DNA from: Platerodrilus igneus
Lineage: Eukaryota; Arthropoda; Insecta; Coleoptera; Lycidae
DNA: 64,000 bases
Assembly (NCBI GenBank): GCA_036346225.1
Contig: JARFIW010001090.1
Location: 372,001 to 436,000 of the forward strand
Direction of reading: 5' to 3'
The position numbers and the translations under genes were made by a program. Shown here piece by piece: positions 33,276-46,213 of this stretch. A model generated the notes under the pieces. It searched no databases and was not told where the DNA came from. It saw nothing but the letters and a program-made list of their open reading frames with translations. The first letter of the stretch is position 1, and every line of letters starts with the position of its first letter.

Positions 33276-35302
33276 TATGATCATTTTGCATGTTTATTAC
33301 CAAGTTTAACTCTCTTTCAATTTAAACTATTGCTTATCTAACATCCTGTAGAATTTTTATTAAATATCCAGTTATAAAATTTAAATATTTTAAATGTATT
33401 CTATTTTAATAACATGAAAACCTAGGATTTTATTATTAACAAAGTACAGAAATCTATTTTATCTTCGATATAACCTTAAATCTGGTATTTATTTATCAAA
33501 ACATTTGCTTTGGAAATATTCTAAAAAGTTTAAAATGTGGTTTGTTAATCAAAACATTTGTTTTGAGATTAATTACAATCTTATAATGTGTTCGGCAAGG
33601 TTTGTTGGCAGCACACAAATTTCTGCTCAGGTTATCTCTAGACTGCATTTATATAGCGTTTGCTGTAATTTTATACCAAATATAGACAACTTTTGATACT
33701 CATCATCTTAAGTCTTTGGTTCAATGTACTATCGTTGTGTATTAGAACGCTTACAACCATAAGGTAGACGGGATTTTCCATTTATCGACCATAGTTCACT
33801 CTTTTGTTCTATTATCAGCAGGTGAATATTCTGAAAAATACCTTTTATGTGGTTGTCTATCGATAGAAAAATGTTTTGTAGGAAAGTTACACGTTCGAGT
33901 ATTATCAACTATTATGTACATCTTCCTCGTGAAAACAGAACTAAATTGTTTGAGAGATGGCTACAGTTATCGCGAATGATTTTTGTACATAGTTTTGTTT
34001 ACATAAAATTTGAGATATTCTATGTCTCTTAACAAGGGACATAATTTGCAATGTCTAGTGAATAACATATGCGCTTTTTTTTATGCGAAGATGGCATTAA
34101 ATTACGGTTGAATAAGTAACATGAACTGGAAACGTAATCGGGTTTTGTTTTTTTGATACTCAGTTTGCTGTCTAGTTAAGAATAAATACATTAACGAGTT
34201 GCTTATGGCATGAAATGTGTCAAAGATAGTTTTTTCTATACGACAATAACGGCTTTTACTAATTTGATGTTTGTTTGAACTTTGATTTTAATGAAGGACA
34301 GTGGCAACATATTTGCAATGTTGATTGGAGATAAAATATAAATTTGTGTAATCGCCGATAAACGAGTACAGTAAAAATATGCAGAGGCGTGTGAAATTGT
34401 AAATGCAGTAGGCTCCTACAGTTAGTGGATTTGTAATGCGAATTCTGGGAATTGATTTGTACGAAGTTGTTCTTTTGATACATGGAATTTTTCGAATAAC
34501 TAAATTATCTCCTCTAATTGGCGTTAAGTTGCTTTCAAGAGGATTGCTGTATCTTCTCTATGATGATTCGATTGTTTCTTTTGGGAAGAATTGGGTCTGA
34601 ATTTCTGAGATTGCTCATCGTACGGCTGAAGATGTTCTGGTGCCAAACTGTTATGCTTTGGGTATTTATTTAGAAATTAATTTTTAATGAACTTGCTATA
34701 AATTTTTTTCTATAACAGAAATGCGTTTCAACCTATGGGGGGGTCTGCTTTTATTGCTGTGACTATGCAAGTACCTAATTTTTTTTATTAACATTTAAAG
34801 ATTTCAGTAGCTGAGGGACTGAAAGCAGTCCATTATATATATTTTTTTCTTAATTTTTATTTCTGCACATATTAAAACCGAGCTTAAAATTTAGTTATAG
34901 GCACTTAAAAGAAGAGTATACATTATTTTTGCGATAAACTATTGTGTAGATTTTTATCTTTTTTAAATCCTCCAGGATAAATTTTGGATGAATGTTGTTT
35001 TCTATGCGAATTGGCTTTTTGTATAATTTTTCAATTTTAACCAGAGGTCTTGTGAATGTTCTTTTTGGTGTCATGTTTTCTTATTTTTATTAGAAGTTTG
35101 TAACTAAAATTCCATCTTGATCCTTTTTCTTTCTTTCTGACCCACCCCCACACTACGATGTTTTAGCTAGCACGGAATTACTTGTTTCGATTCCTTTTTT
35201 GGTACGGTACTTGGTGTGGGCTGTTTTTTTTGCACACTTTACTACTTTCTTTCTTGTCTGCATGGAATAGCATAACGTAAAATTTGGCATACCCAACGTG
35301 GA
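33276..35302. other. AT-rich stretch, no gene seen
   Basis: 2 kb without a recognisable gene or repeat. Small open frames (33,505-33,696, 33,847-34,032) have no motif. Confidence 0.5.
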
Positions 35303-35500
35303 GTTACAATTTTTGGAAACTTTTGTTTTTACTTAATGTTTGGCTTGATTTCAGAAACCTCTTTTTTTACTTAACGTTTGCTCCGATTTTTGAAACCGTT
35401 TTTTTCACTTAACGTTTCTCCGATTGTGGGAACCCTTCTTGTACTTAATGTTTGACCTTGATTACTGACACCTTTCTTTTTACTTAACGTTTCGCTGTGA
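35303..35500. repeat. 38-bp minisatellite, about 5 units
   Basis: Units starting ACTTAA(T/C)GTTT begin at 35,331, 35,369, 35,407, 35,443 and 35,482 (periods 38, 38, 36, 39), each with GAAACC-like and T-rich parts. A half unit precedes them at 35,303. Confidence 0.85.
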
Positions 35501-36006
35501 TAAATATTTCAGTCATTTTATTGTTTCTAAAGGTTTTGCTTTATGCCGAATTACCAGAATAGCGTTTTCGAGTTTTTGAAGACACTGGCGCCCTATTTTA
35601 TCAATATTCCTAGATTCTATTTTGTTGCTCTTGCCAATTCTTTTCCATTCCCAATGAACCTGTACTTTGAGGAAGTTCTAGGTTACTAGAACGGGTGGAA
35701 TGGCTTCCGCGTTTCAGTGATCTAAAGAGCCTAACTACAGGTCCATCCAACGTAGTAGGGTCTTTAGTGAGGAACCAGACTAAGATAGCCCCCCCCCCCC
35801 GAAACAGGACAGCAAATTTTTTGGTACTTAGATTGGCAGAGACCCTAGGTGTCAGTATGGCATTCTAAGACACACTACTGCGATGTGGAAAGCGACGGGA
35901 AACCACTACATTACCTCCCAAGTACACAGCATATTTAAATCATTATTAAAGATGATGGCATCCTCTGGGGTAAAAAATCCCGGAGTTAAAATAGTCTCCC
36001 ATTCGG

Positions 36007-36677
36007 TGTTATACTCCCGGCGCAACTGTTATAACCCCGCGCGCGCGCGTGTTCAGAGCCACTTCTGCAGTTGGCAACACTGATATTATCCACGTTCACA
36101 TTATTGCACAACAAGATATTACGACATAATTGCGTCTCAAATTGTATCACATGCCAAATATGTTTACAGTGATACAAGATGCACCTTAAAAAGATAAAAT
36201 GTACCCACTTAAAAATGTGGAATTCTTTTCGATGTTGCGGTCATCCTTGTGCAGGAGCCATGCTGATTTTCATGTATCTCGTTGGACGTTGTTTGGGTGT
36301 TGTTTGGGCTGGGTTACGTCATGCCCTCGTTGAAGCCAGATTTAGCGTCTTCCCTCTTCTTTGATCGTAGGCAGGACGAAGGGAAAACCAGTTAGGGAAC
36401 GATAAAGCAAGATAAAGAGGAAACCTACCTCCTGAAAGAGAAAAGACAAAAGAACGACACAGGTAAACGTCACTGTTTGACGTCTCGTTGGCTAATAATA
36501 TCGTGTCACCCACCGCGCACTTGCGCCATCACTCCGCGTCTGCCCTTTCTTTTTGTGCAAACACAACTGTCCGAAATGACGGAAATGCACAAGTCTATTT
36601 GAAATAATGGCGGGAATTTGCTCACAAATTTAAACTTAAACTAAATATGATACATAGCCGATTTTCGGCATGTAACA
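36007..36677 (+). repeat. LTR element 3, 5' LTR
   Basis: 671 bp, TG...CA. Contains a CpG-rich segment near 36,028-36,055 (GCGCGCGCGC). Only its final 188 bases have a partner at the other end. Confidence 0.65.
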
Positions 36678-38629
36678 ATCGCGACAAAGCTATAAAAGAA
36701 AAAAATCTTAAAAAAAGAAAATGACTGCTAGCACGGTAAAAGCTTAAAATCTAAATCCTAACTAACCTACTTATACCCTAACTTAAATTCTAGAAAATGT
36801 TTATTTTAGGTGCCACCTGGTTTTTTCAACCGATAACACGTCACGAATAACCAAGAAACGGAATGTGTAGCCCCATTGTTTATGAACTACATCTATAAAT
36901 GCACACACGAGTCTTTGATGTGGCGCAGTTATAATCGACAGCACAAATTTGTCGGAGAGCACGAAACACTACTAAAACTAAAACAAATGCGACAAGTCGC
37001 GTAACATATATACTATAACTAAAGCTAACATTACAGTTTTTTTAGTGCACACGCACATAAGCATTGCATCTAAACTGGTTTTTCTTTGGCAAGAAAATGC
37101 CCAAATTTCATAATGTCCAAAAGAGCAAGTTACTATGCACTGTAGCAAATTTTTATGTAGTGGTACTCTGGCTTAATAAACAATACACATCAAAACTTGT
37201 TCATGACATGGTTGTGAATTAACAAATTTACCAATAGTACCATCTTACTAATTTCTTACATTATTAACCTAACAAATTATATTGCTACCATCAGGTTAGA
37301 TTCTTTACTCAATGCTCAAAAAATAATTCCTACGTCTGATCATAAATACCAAACGTTAGGAAGACAAAAAAGATAAGGCAAAATCTCAAGTTATTATCAA
37401 TGATAATAGGTAAGATAAAGATATCAAGATAAAACTAGATAACAATAGATGGATCCAAAACGTCCCAGCACACTAAGTAAGGTACGCTACGACTACATAC
37501 ATTAAAGATATAGCGTAGAATTCCCCAGCTCACCAAGCCTTTTGTCATCTATCACAAAGATACAAGATAGAGTGGCTCCTTGAAGCCGTTATATAGGTAA
37601 GTTAAGACATAAGTTAAAAAAAAATTCTAGACTCTAACAAGTGCATTCACTGCTATAAGAAAATCAGACAAAAGTTGAAACAACAACTTAAAAGTATCAC
37701 TACAGATACCTTCACACAAAAAACCACTGTTCCAAGGTAATTTTTTAAAAACGGTAATGCCATAACACACAAGAATGCCTAACTATAAGCAGTTAAATAC
37801 AACCATGCTGTCCCAATATGCTAAAACAACCGAGAATTTGATAAGATATCAATAAAAAGTGATAGCACCTCACCACGAAGTTTAATAAAAAACAACAAAA
37901 AAATGTTTATATGTTCTGGTAACTTAATAGAAGGAGAAAACAAGTAATGATAAAGGATAAAGTGGGCGACTGTAATAATTCAGAAGAAAAACGCATGGAA
38001 TAGAAACTCCTAGTTTTTTGCAACTGCGAATATGGACTATTTCTTACAATGACATAGGCCGCGGCTCCTATGTGAGCCCAAAGAGAAAACCATCCACTCA
38101 ACATCAGCTAAAACCAATTATAAAAATTCAATGAGTTATTGCAACCAAAGTTACGACAATCACCATGTAATTAAACAACGTAAGGCAAATACTGAAAACG
38201 AAATAATATGGTGTAAAAAGGATGCTAGAATTAATTAAATGAAGCGACAGAGTCATACTGGGGAATCTAGATAATAAACGGATATGCGACTACCTATAAA
38301 TCCAAGGGAAAGTCAACAGGTAGCAAAAAGATAGCTAATTTAATGTAAATAAGGCAAAAGTGTAGAGGGTAAGTGCTGTATAAGAAAAGAAATGGCTAAA
38401 TAAATTTAACTAATTCATAGTAGGGACAGAATATTAGGTAAATTGTTAAAGAAATGGAACGTGAAAAATTTTTGATGTACGCCAAGCTTGAGAGATTTTA
38501 AAGATATTTTCATTCCATCTAGTGTGGTCTGAATCGATATATGAAGAGATAGCGGTAATTAAGACTTGATTTACTCATAACAAAATTGTTGAAGAAAAAA
38601 AAATATCTTACAACGTATATAATTGCCAG

Positions 38630-38860
38630 GGTGACAAACCCTCCTTTGAGTCTCACGTAGACTAATAAAGAAAAACTTCAACATCATCCTCAAAAATGAT
38701 TCGAAAATTACTAGAGTGACAAACTTACCACGAGTCTTGTCTAGGCTTATGTAATGCTGAGCGACCAACTCTTCATGAGTCTCGTCTAGACTAACATACT
38801 GCTGAGCGACCAACTTCGACGACAAGTCTCGCCTAGACCAAATAGATCTTAAAATGCTGC
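38630..38860. repeat. About 45-bp degenerate tandem repeat
   Basis: Four diverged units within LTR element 3 share GCGACCAACT and GAGTCTCGTCTAGACTA-type words (near 38,630, 38,713, 38,760 and 38,807). Because the period is near 45, the minus strand reads a repeating 15-residue peptide in one open frame (38,921-38,571). I do not call this a gene. Confidence 0.6.
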
Positions 38861-39343
38861 ATTGCAATATTGATATAATTAAAAAATTTGCTATCAAAAC
38901 AAAATTATGCTCACTACACAAGGCAATATTTTAGCGATACATGTACAGAAAAAATAGTATACCAAATTATTAACATATTACTTTTATATCAAGGAATTTA
39001 TCAAGCAACCCTCGCAACTAAAGGTGATAGTAAATGAACTTAAATACAAAACATTATCATTAACCTCAGTATTGTAGTGTTTAAGAAAGCAGATATAACG
39101 AAATTAAGTTTACTATAGTGTTTTAAACGGTATAGATATACTAAGATAAAAATTCAGTTAGTTACGTTACCTGTATTAAAAGCAAAATTTTCTTTGAGAA
39201 AGAATTCGTAACCTATAGTTAATTATTTAGATTGTAAGGGAACACTTAAAGTCATGGCAACCTAAGATAATATATGAGTTATCTAAACAACGGTTTTAAT
39301 AAGTTAACAAAAAAAACACGTATCAATAAGTTAAAAAATTTGA

Positions 39344-39531
39344 GGCTAATAATGTCGTGTCACACACCGCGCACTTGCGCCATCACTTCGCGTCTGCGCA
39401 TTCCTTTTGCTCAAACGCAACTGTCCGAAATGACGGAAATGCACAAGTCTATTTGAAATAATGACGGGAATTTACTAACAAATTTAAACTTAAACTAAAT
39501 ATGATACATAGCCGATTTTCGGCATGTAACA
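39344..39531 (+). repeat. LTR element 3, 3' LTR remnant
   Basis: 188 bp matching 36,490-36,677. The first 483 bases of the LTR are missing here, so the element suffered an internal deletion or arose by incomplete copying. It ends exactly at the TCGG target duplication. Confidence 0.75.
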
Positions 39532-42314
39532 TCGGATCTCAGGGAGGGGACTACTTCAGAGGATGTGATCAGAAAATTTACAAAAAGAACCGGGAACATT
39601 CTGCAAATCGGAGCGTGGAATGTCAGAAGTATGAAGCAAGTTGGTAAGCTAGAGAGCTTAAAAATTGAAATGGATAGGTTAGCACTAGACATAGTAGGGA
39701 TCATCGAAGTTCGGTGGCCAGAGGAGGGCGATTTTTGAAGTGGACACTTCAGGGTAATTCATACAGGAGCAGAGGAAGGAAATTAGGGTGTGGGAATAGT
39801 TATGCGAAAAAAGATAGGACACTGTGTAGAAAATTAGTTACAAAAGAACAAAAGAGTACTCATGGTTAGATTAGAATCTAAACCGGTAAACACAGTAATA
39901 ATACAAATATACATGTCCACCTCTAGCTACAGTGATGAAGAGATAGAAGCGATCTACAAAGATATCGAAGACATACTAAGATACGTAGAAGGACATGAAA
40001 ATTTAATAATTACGGGGGATTTTTATGCAGTAGTAGGATTATTTGGTTTAGGCACAAGAAACAACAGGGGAGATAGGTTGGTAGAATTTTGCGACAAGAA
40101 CAATTTATTCATTACAAACACATTATTTCAACATCATGCTAGAAGACAATATACATGGAAGATGCCAGGAGATATAGGAAGATATCAGATATATTACATT
40201 TTTGTTAGACAACAGTTTAGGAATCAAGTAAAAAAACTGTAGAAGCTACCCAAAAGCAGATATAGATACTGACCACAACATCGTAGTTATGAAGACTGCT
40301 CTTAAATTTAAAAATTTGAAAAAAGAAACGGATAAAGACACTTTGACTTTGAGAAACTAAAAGATAAGGATATCCATGAAAGATTTGAAAAAAAGTAAAA
40401 TGAATTGCTGAAAGATATCGGGAAAATTTATTATATTAAGGAAGTAGAAACAGAATGTAATAACATTAAATCCAACTTAGACATGGCGGCCAGAGATATT
40501 CTGGGGTATACACAAAAAGAAAATAAGAAACCATGGATAACTAAGGATATCCTGAATCTAATAGAAGAAAGACGAAAATACAAAAATAGATCAGATGAAA
40601 TTGGAAAACAGAGATGCAAAGCCATAAAATGGGAAATTATTCGCAAATGCAGGAAAGCTAAAGAACAATGGATTGATGAAAAGTGCAAAGAGATACAAAC
40701 TAAGATGCAAATAGGAAAGACAGACGAAGCACGCAAACAATTTAGAATGAATTTTAGGGATATAAAGTGGATAGATGGCAAGAATATATGGTGAATTTAT
40801 ATGCACGAGAGGAACTAACATACTAGAACAGGAATTAGACATTGAAAAGGATGACTTGAGATATCCTATATTTAGAGATGAGTTTGATTTAGCATTGAAG
40901 GGTCTGAAAAATGGTAAGGCACCGGATACCGATAAGGCGCAAACTCAAATTCTAAAAGCCATTGAACAAGTAGTAACAGAACGTCTCGTCCAACTTGTAA
41001 GCTACATGTATGAGACAGGCGAGATACCCAAAAATTTCAAACGTAACATCATAGTCACTATACCAAAAAATAAGTTTGACAGCACACGTGTAAAAGATAT
41101 GCACTAGAATTGTATAAAGACGAATGGAAAAATGAGCTGATGCAGTACTAGGAGAAGATCAATTTGGGTTTAGGCGAAACAGGGGAACATGCGAGGCTAT
41201 TTTAGCTCTGAGGGTGATAATGGAGAAAACAATTGAAACAAGGGAAAGCGTTTATATAGGGTTTGTAGATCTGGAAAAAGCATTCAACAATGTAAAATGG
41301 AAAGAATGTTCGAAATGCTCAAAAAGATTAGAATGAGTTTTTAGACTGATAGTGCAGCTTATACAGAGAGAAAACAGCAGTAATAGAATTAGAGCAGGAA
41401 CATGGAGAAGTAAATATAGGGAACGGGGTGAGAGAGAGATGTGTCCTATCCTCAATAATTTTTAACTTGTTCATCAGAGTGGCAATGAATACTGTCAAAT
41501 GCAAGAAGACATTTGGAATTATTATGCAGGGACCAACGATTAATATGTTTATACTTGTAGATGATATAGCAGTATTAGCATCTGGCAAGGATGAGCTAGA
41601 AGCTGCTCTTAATGAAATGGAAACAGTGCTAACAGAGAGATACGGTATGAAAATTAACAAAAATAAAACCAAGGTACTGGTAAGCAAGGGATGTGAACTT
41701 AAATTAAAAACTAGAATACAAATAGGTAACGAGAACTTACAAGAGGTTAAGGATATCTGCTATCTAGGAAGCCAAATAATGTAAGATGGGAAGAGCGCAA
41801 GAGATATAAAACAAAGATTAGCACAAGGTTGTGCTGCATTTAACAAGAAAAAGCAACTACTGTGTTCAAAGATGACCATCATTGAAACAAGGAGAAAATT
41901 GCCTAAAACATATGTTGGAGCACAGCACTGTACAGCTCTGAAACCTGGACAGTAGGAAAAGCAGACAGAAAAAAGATAGAAGCCTTTGAAATGTGGTGCT
42001 ACAGACGTATGATGAAGATATCATGGACAAATAAAGATAAGAATAAAAAGGTACTAGAAATGGTTGAGCAAGAAAGCAGTATGTGGAAAACACTAAAAAA
42101 CAGGAGAGATAGGATGATAGGCCACATACTAAGGCATGGGGGAATAGTGCGGAATGTATTAGAAGTAGAGATAGGAAAAAGGAGAGCTATAGATAGACCT
42201 AGGTTAGATTATAGCACACAGATAGTGAAAGATGTAGGCTGTGGGAATATCATGGAAATATATACGCTAGCTCGGAATAGAAATCAATGGAGGTATGCGT
42301 CCAACCGGTTCTAA
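39532..42314 (+). pseudogene. RTE-type endonuclease/RT ORF, copy A
   Basis: Frames at 39,862-40,242 (endonuclease core, IITGDFYAV where the catalytic motif is TGDFNAV), 40,405-40,794, 40,775-41,107, 41,428-41,784 and 41,991-42,314 cover the element in order. The reverse transcriptase motif reads ILVDDIAVLA where copy B has LRFADDIAVLA. FVDLEKAFNN replaces FVDLEKAFDN near 41,262. The copy is dead by multiple independent lesions. Confidence 0.85.
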
Positions 42315-42705
42315 GATGGAAAACCTAATGATGAATTAAATAACTGTACTTAAACCTGATGATTATTATAAACAACTACAGGTATTGGTTTTGCAATACT
42401 CTCAACTAGTGTTAGTTGTGCGAAAGAATTTACTGGAAAACTATTAATTCGACAAATGTGTAAGTGTTGGGGTATCCTTGGTAGCCACAGACTGCTTAAC
42501 CCCCTTCACATACCACTGAATCTTGGTGAAATAAGATATATTATTAGGAAACTACTGAAGGAGAACCAAGCTGTATCTAGGCCGTCATTACAATGGTTTC
42601 GCCTTGGAATTGTTCCACATAGGAGCAATTGCAAAATAAAAAAAGAATTCATGTGTATTAGTTTTGTCATACAAAAGACACCAACCATTATTCAGATTTT
42701 GAAAA

Positions 42706-45700
42706 TGTACCTGCACCTTGCCGAAGTTCTAAATTACTAGAACAGGTGAAATGGCTTGCGTGTTCTAATGAGCTAAAGAGCCAAACTACAGGTCCAACCA
42801 AAGTAGTAGGGTCGCTAGTGAGGAACCAGACTAAGACAGGTCCCCGAAAGGGGGCAGCGGCTCTTTCGGTACTTAGATTGGCAGAGACCATAGGGGTCGG
42901 TATGGCAGTCTAAGACACACTACCGCGACGTGGAAGGCAACGGCAAACCACCACATTATCTCCCAAGTACACAGCATACTTAAATTGTAACAAACATGAT
43001 GGCATTCTCTGGGGTAAAAGATTCCGGAGTTAAAATAGTCCCCCATTCGGATCTCCGGGAGGGGACTACTTCGGAGGATGCGATCGGAAAGTTAAAAATA
43101 AGAGTCGGGAACATTCTGCGAGTCGGAGCGTGGAATGTTAGAAGTATGAAGCAAGTAGGTAAGCTAGAGAACCTAAAAATCGAAATGAATAGGTTATCAC
43201 TAGACATAGTAGGGATCAGCGAAGTTCGGTGACCAGAGGCGGGGGATTTTTGGAGTGGAGACTTCAGGGTAATTCATACAGGAGCAGTGGGCGGAAATTT
43301 GGGTGTGGGGATAGTTATGCGGAAAAAGATAGGATACTGTGTAGCAAATTACTTACAAAACAACGAAAGAGTACTCATGGTTAGATTAGAATCTAAACCG
43401 GTAAACACAGTAATAATACAAGTATACATGCCCACCTCTAGCTACAGTGACGAAGAGGTAGAAGTCATATACAAGGATATCGAAGACATATTAAGATACG
43501 TAAAAGGACATGAAAATTTAATAATTACGGGGGATTTTAATGCTGTGGTAGGTGAGGGTAGGGAAGGAGCGGTAGTAGGTTTATTTGGTTTAGGCACGAG
43601 AAACGACAGGGGAAATAGGTTGGTAGAATTTTGCGACAAGAACAATTTAATCATCACAAACACATTATTTCAACATCATGCTAGAAGACAATATACGTGG
43701 AAGATGCCAGGAGATATAGGAAGATATCAAATAGATTACATTCTTGTTAGACAACGGTTTAGGAATCAAGTAAAAGACTGTAGAAGCTACCCAGGAGCAG
43801 ATATAGATACTGACCACAACATCGTAATTATGAAGGCCGCACTTAAATTTAAAAATCTGAAAAAAAGGAACGGAAAAAGGCACTTGGACTTAAAGAAACT
43901 AAAAGATAAAGATATTCAAGTAAGATTCGAAAAAAAGTCAAATGAATTGCTGAATGATATCGGGAAAAATTCTGAAACTAAGGAAGTAGAAACAGAATGG
44001 AATAACATTAAATCCAGCCTAGACATGGCGGCCAGAGATATTTTGGGGTATACACAAAAAGAAAATAAGAAACCATGGATAACAAAGGATATCGTGAATT
44101 TAATAGAAGAAAGACGAAAATACAAAAATAAATCAGACGAAACAGGAAAACAGGGATACAAAGCCATAAAATGGGAAATTATTCGAAAATGCAGGAAAGC
44201 TAAAGAACAATGGATTGATGAAAAATGCAAAGAAGTACAAACTAAGATGGAAATAGGAAAGACAGACGAAGCATACAAATTAATTAGAATGAATTTTAGG
44301 GATATAAAACCGTATAGCAAAAATATATGGGACGCACAAGGAAACGTCATTATAGAAAACGTAGAGAAAGTGAGTAGATGGCAAGAATATATAGGAATTT
44401 ATATGCAGGAGAGGAACTAACTGCATTAGAACAGGAATCAGACATTGAAAATGATGACTTGGGATATCCTATACTTCGAGACGAGTTTGAATTAGCATTA
44501 AAGAGTCTGAAAATGGTAAGGCGCCGGGTACAGATAAGGTGCAAGCAGAAACTCTAAAATCCGCTGGACAAGCAGTAAGAAAACGTTTCTTCCAACTTGT
44601 AAGCTACATGTATGAGACAGGCGAGATACCCAAAGATTTCAAACGTAGCATCATAGTAACTATACCAAAAAAGAAAGGCGCGGATAGATGTGAAAATTTT
44701 CGAACAATAAGTTTGACAGCACACGTGTCAAAAATATTAACTAGAATTGTGCAAAGACGAATGGAAAAACGAGCTGAAGAAATACTAGGAGAAGACCAAT
44801 TTGGGATTAGGCGAAACAGGGGAACACGGGAGGCTATTTTAGCTCTGAGAGTGATAATGGAGAAAACAATAGAAAAAGGGGAAAGCATGTATATAGGGTT
44901 TGTAGATCTGGAAAAAGCATTCGACAATGTAAATTTTAAAAAAATGTTTGAAATACTCAAAAAGATTGGAATGAGTTATAGGGATAGACGAATAGTACAT
45001 AGCTTATACAAAGAGCAAACAGCAGTAATAGAATTAGAGCAGGAATGTAGAGAAGTAAACATTAGGAAAGGGGTGAGACAGGGATGTGCCCTATCCCCAT
45101 TGATTTTTAACTTGTACATAGAAGAGGCAATGAATACTGTCAAATGCAGGAAGACATTTGGAATTACTATGCAGGGACAAAAAATTGATATGCTTAGATT
45201 TGCAGATGATATAGCGGTATTAGCGTCTAGCAAGGAAGAGTTAGAAGCTGCTCTTAATGAAATGGAAACGGTTCTAACAGAGAGATATGGTATGAAAATT
45301 AACAAAACTAAAACTAAAGTTCTAGTTTGCAAAGGTGGGGAAAATAAATCAAAAACAAGAATACAAGTATTTAACACGAACTTACAAGAGGTTAAGGATT
45401 TCTGCTACCTAGGAAGCCAAATAACGCAAGATGGGAAAAGCACAAAAGATATAAAACCAAGATTAGCACAAGGTCGTGCTACATTTAACAAGAAAAAGCA
45501 ACTACTCTGCTCAAAGACCACAAACATAGAAACAAGGAAAAGATTGCTTAAAACATATGTGTAGAGCACAGCACTGTACGGCTGTGAAGCCTGGACAGTA
45601 GGAGAAGCGGACAAGAAAAAGGTATAAGCCTTTGAAATGTGGTGTTACAGGCGTATGATGAAGATATCATGGACAGACAAAGTTAAGAACGAAGAGGTAC

Positions 45701-46213
45701 TAAAAATGGTAGGGGAAGAAAGAAATATATGGAAAACGGTAAAAAATAGGAGAGATAGGATGATAGGCCACATACTACGGCATGAGGGAATAGTGCGGAA
45801 TATATTAGAAGCAGAGATAGGAAAAAAGAGAAGAAGAGGCAGACCTAGATTAGACTACTGCACACAGATAGTAAAAGATGTAGGCTGTAGAGGTTTCAGG
45901 GAGATGTGTAGGCTAGCCCAGAATAGAAATCAATGGAGGTACGCATCCAACCAATCCCAAGATGGATAAACTAATGACGAAAAGATAACTGTGCTTAAAC
46001 ATGATGATTATTATAAGTAACTACAAGAATTGGTTGGGAAATATTGTCGAATAATGTTAAGTGTGTGAAAGGATTTACTGGAAAACCATTATTGCTGCAA
46101 ATGTCTAAGTGTTGGGGGATCTTGGTAGCCACAGGTTGCTTAACCTCCTTCACTGAATCTCGGTAAAATAGGGTATAAAATTAGAAAACAATAGAAAGGG
46201 AACGAGCTGAATA
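42706..46213 (+). mobile_element. RTE-type LINE copy B, near full length
   Basis: About 3.5 kb with a 5' untranslated part (42,706-42,995), one long ORF and a 3' untranslated part to about 46,213 (ends GAACGAGCTGAA). It is the best-preserved member of the family in the window and serves as reference for the fragments at 28-31 kb, 35-42 kb and 47-48 kb. The single-ORF plan, APE endonuclease and lack of RNase H fit the RTE clade, as do ATG-rich tails on other copies. Confidence 0.85.
42996..45969 (+). pseudogene. RTE-type endonuclease-reverse transcriptase ORF
   Basis: Starting at the ATG at 42,996, the frame encodes an APE-type endonuclease: VGAWNVRSM at about 43,126, ITGDFNAVVG at about 43,525, YTWKMPGD...QIDYIL at 43,692-43,746 and DTDHNIV at 43,807. 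A reverse transcriptase follows: TIPKKKGADRCENFRTISLT, FVDLEKAFDNV, RQGCALSPLIFNL and RFADDIAVLA at about 45,194, with thumb FCYLGSQIT. The C-terminal tail has HILRHEG and RRGRPRLDY. Lesions are a TGA at 43,230, frameshifts near 44,395 and 44,510, a TAG at 45,562 and a TAA near 45,627. The role was target-primed reverse transcription; the family is often annotated as craniofacial development protein 2-like in hosts. Confidence 0.88.

Larger units (their letters stand above)
36007..39531 (+). mobile_element. LTR retrotransposon 3, no coding capacity seen
   Basis: The insertion begins TGTTATACTCCCGG and ends GGCATGTAACA (TG...CA with short inverted ends TGTTA/TAACA). It is flanked by TCGG at 36,003-36,006 and 39,532-39,535, where the uninterrupted LINE copy B has a single TCGG. 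The last 188 bases of the left LTR (36,490-36,677) repeat at 39,344-39,531. AATCGCGACAAAGC directly after the left LTR resembles a mutated TGGCGAC-type primer-binding site, giving plus orientation. The internal 2.7 kb has no gag or pol motif. It belongs to the TRIM/LARD class of non-autonomous elements. Confidence 0.78.
35654..42590 (+). mobile_element. RTE-type LINE copy A, split by LTR element 3
   Basis: The 5' untranslated part (35,654-36,006) matches that of copy B (42,706-43,050). The sequence then breaks at CCCATTCGG and resumes at 39,532 with CGGATCTCAGGG, so 36,007-39,531 is an insertion. The body (39,532-42,314) encodes endonuclease, reverse transcriptase and C-terminal tail, with many stops, indels and a deletion near 40,780. 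The 3' untranslated part runs to about 42,590. It is older and more decayed than copy B, which follows head-to-tail after about 115 bases. Confidence 0.85.

Noticed and set aside
36179..36364. 61-codon frame with a Cys/Leu-rich stretch in LTR element 3
   Set aside because: Lies inside the 5' LTR and lacks any domain.
40431..45614. Long antisense frames opposite the RTE-type LINEs (for example 40,431-40,781, 43,916-44,350, 44,976-45,377)
   Set aside because: Shadows of the sense ORFs; they mirror sense codon bias and recur wherever a LINE copy lies.
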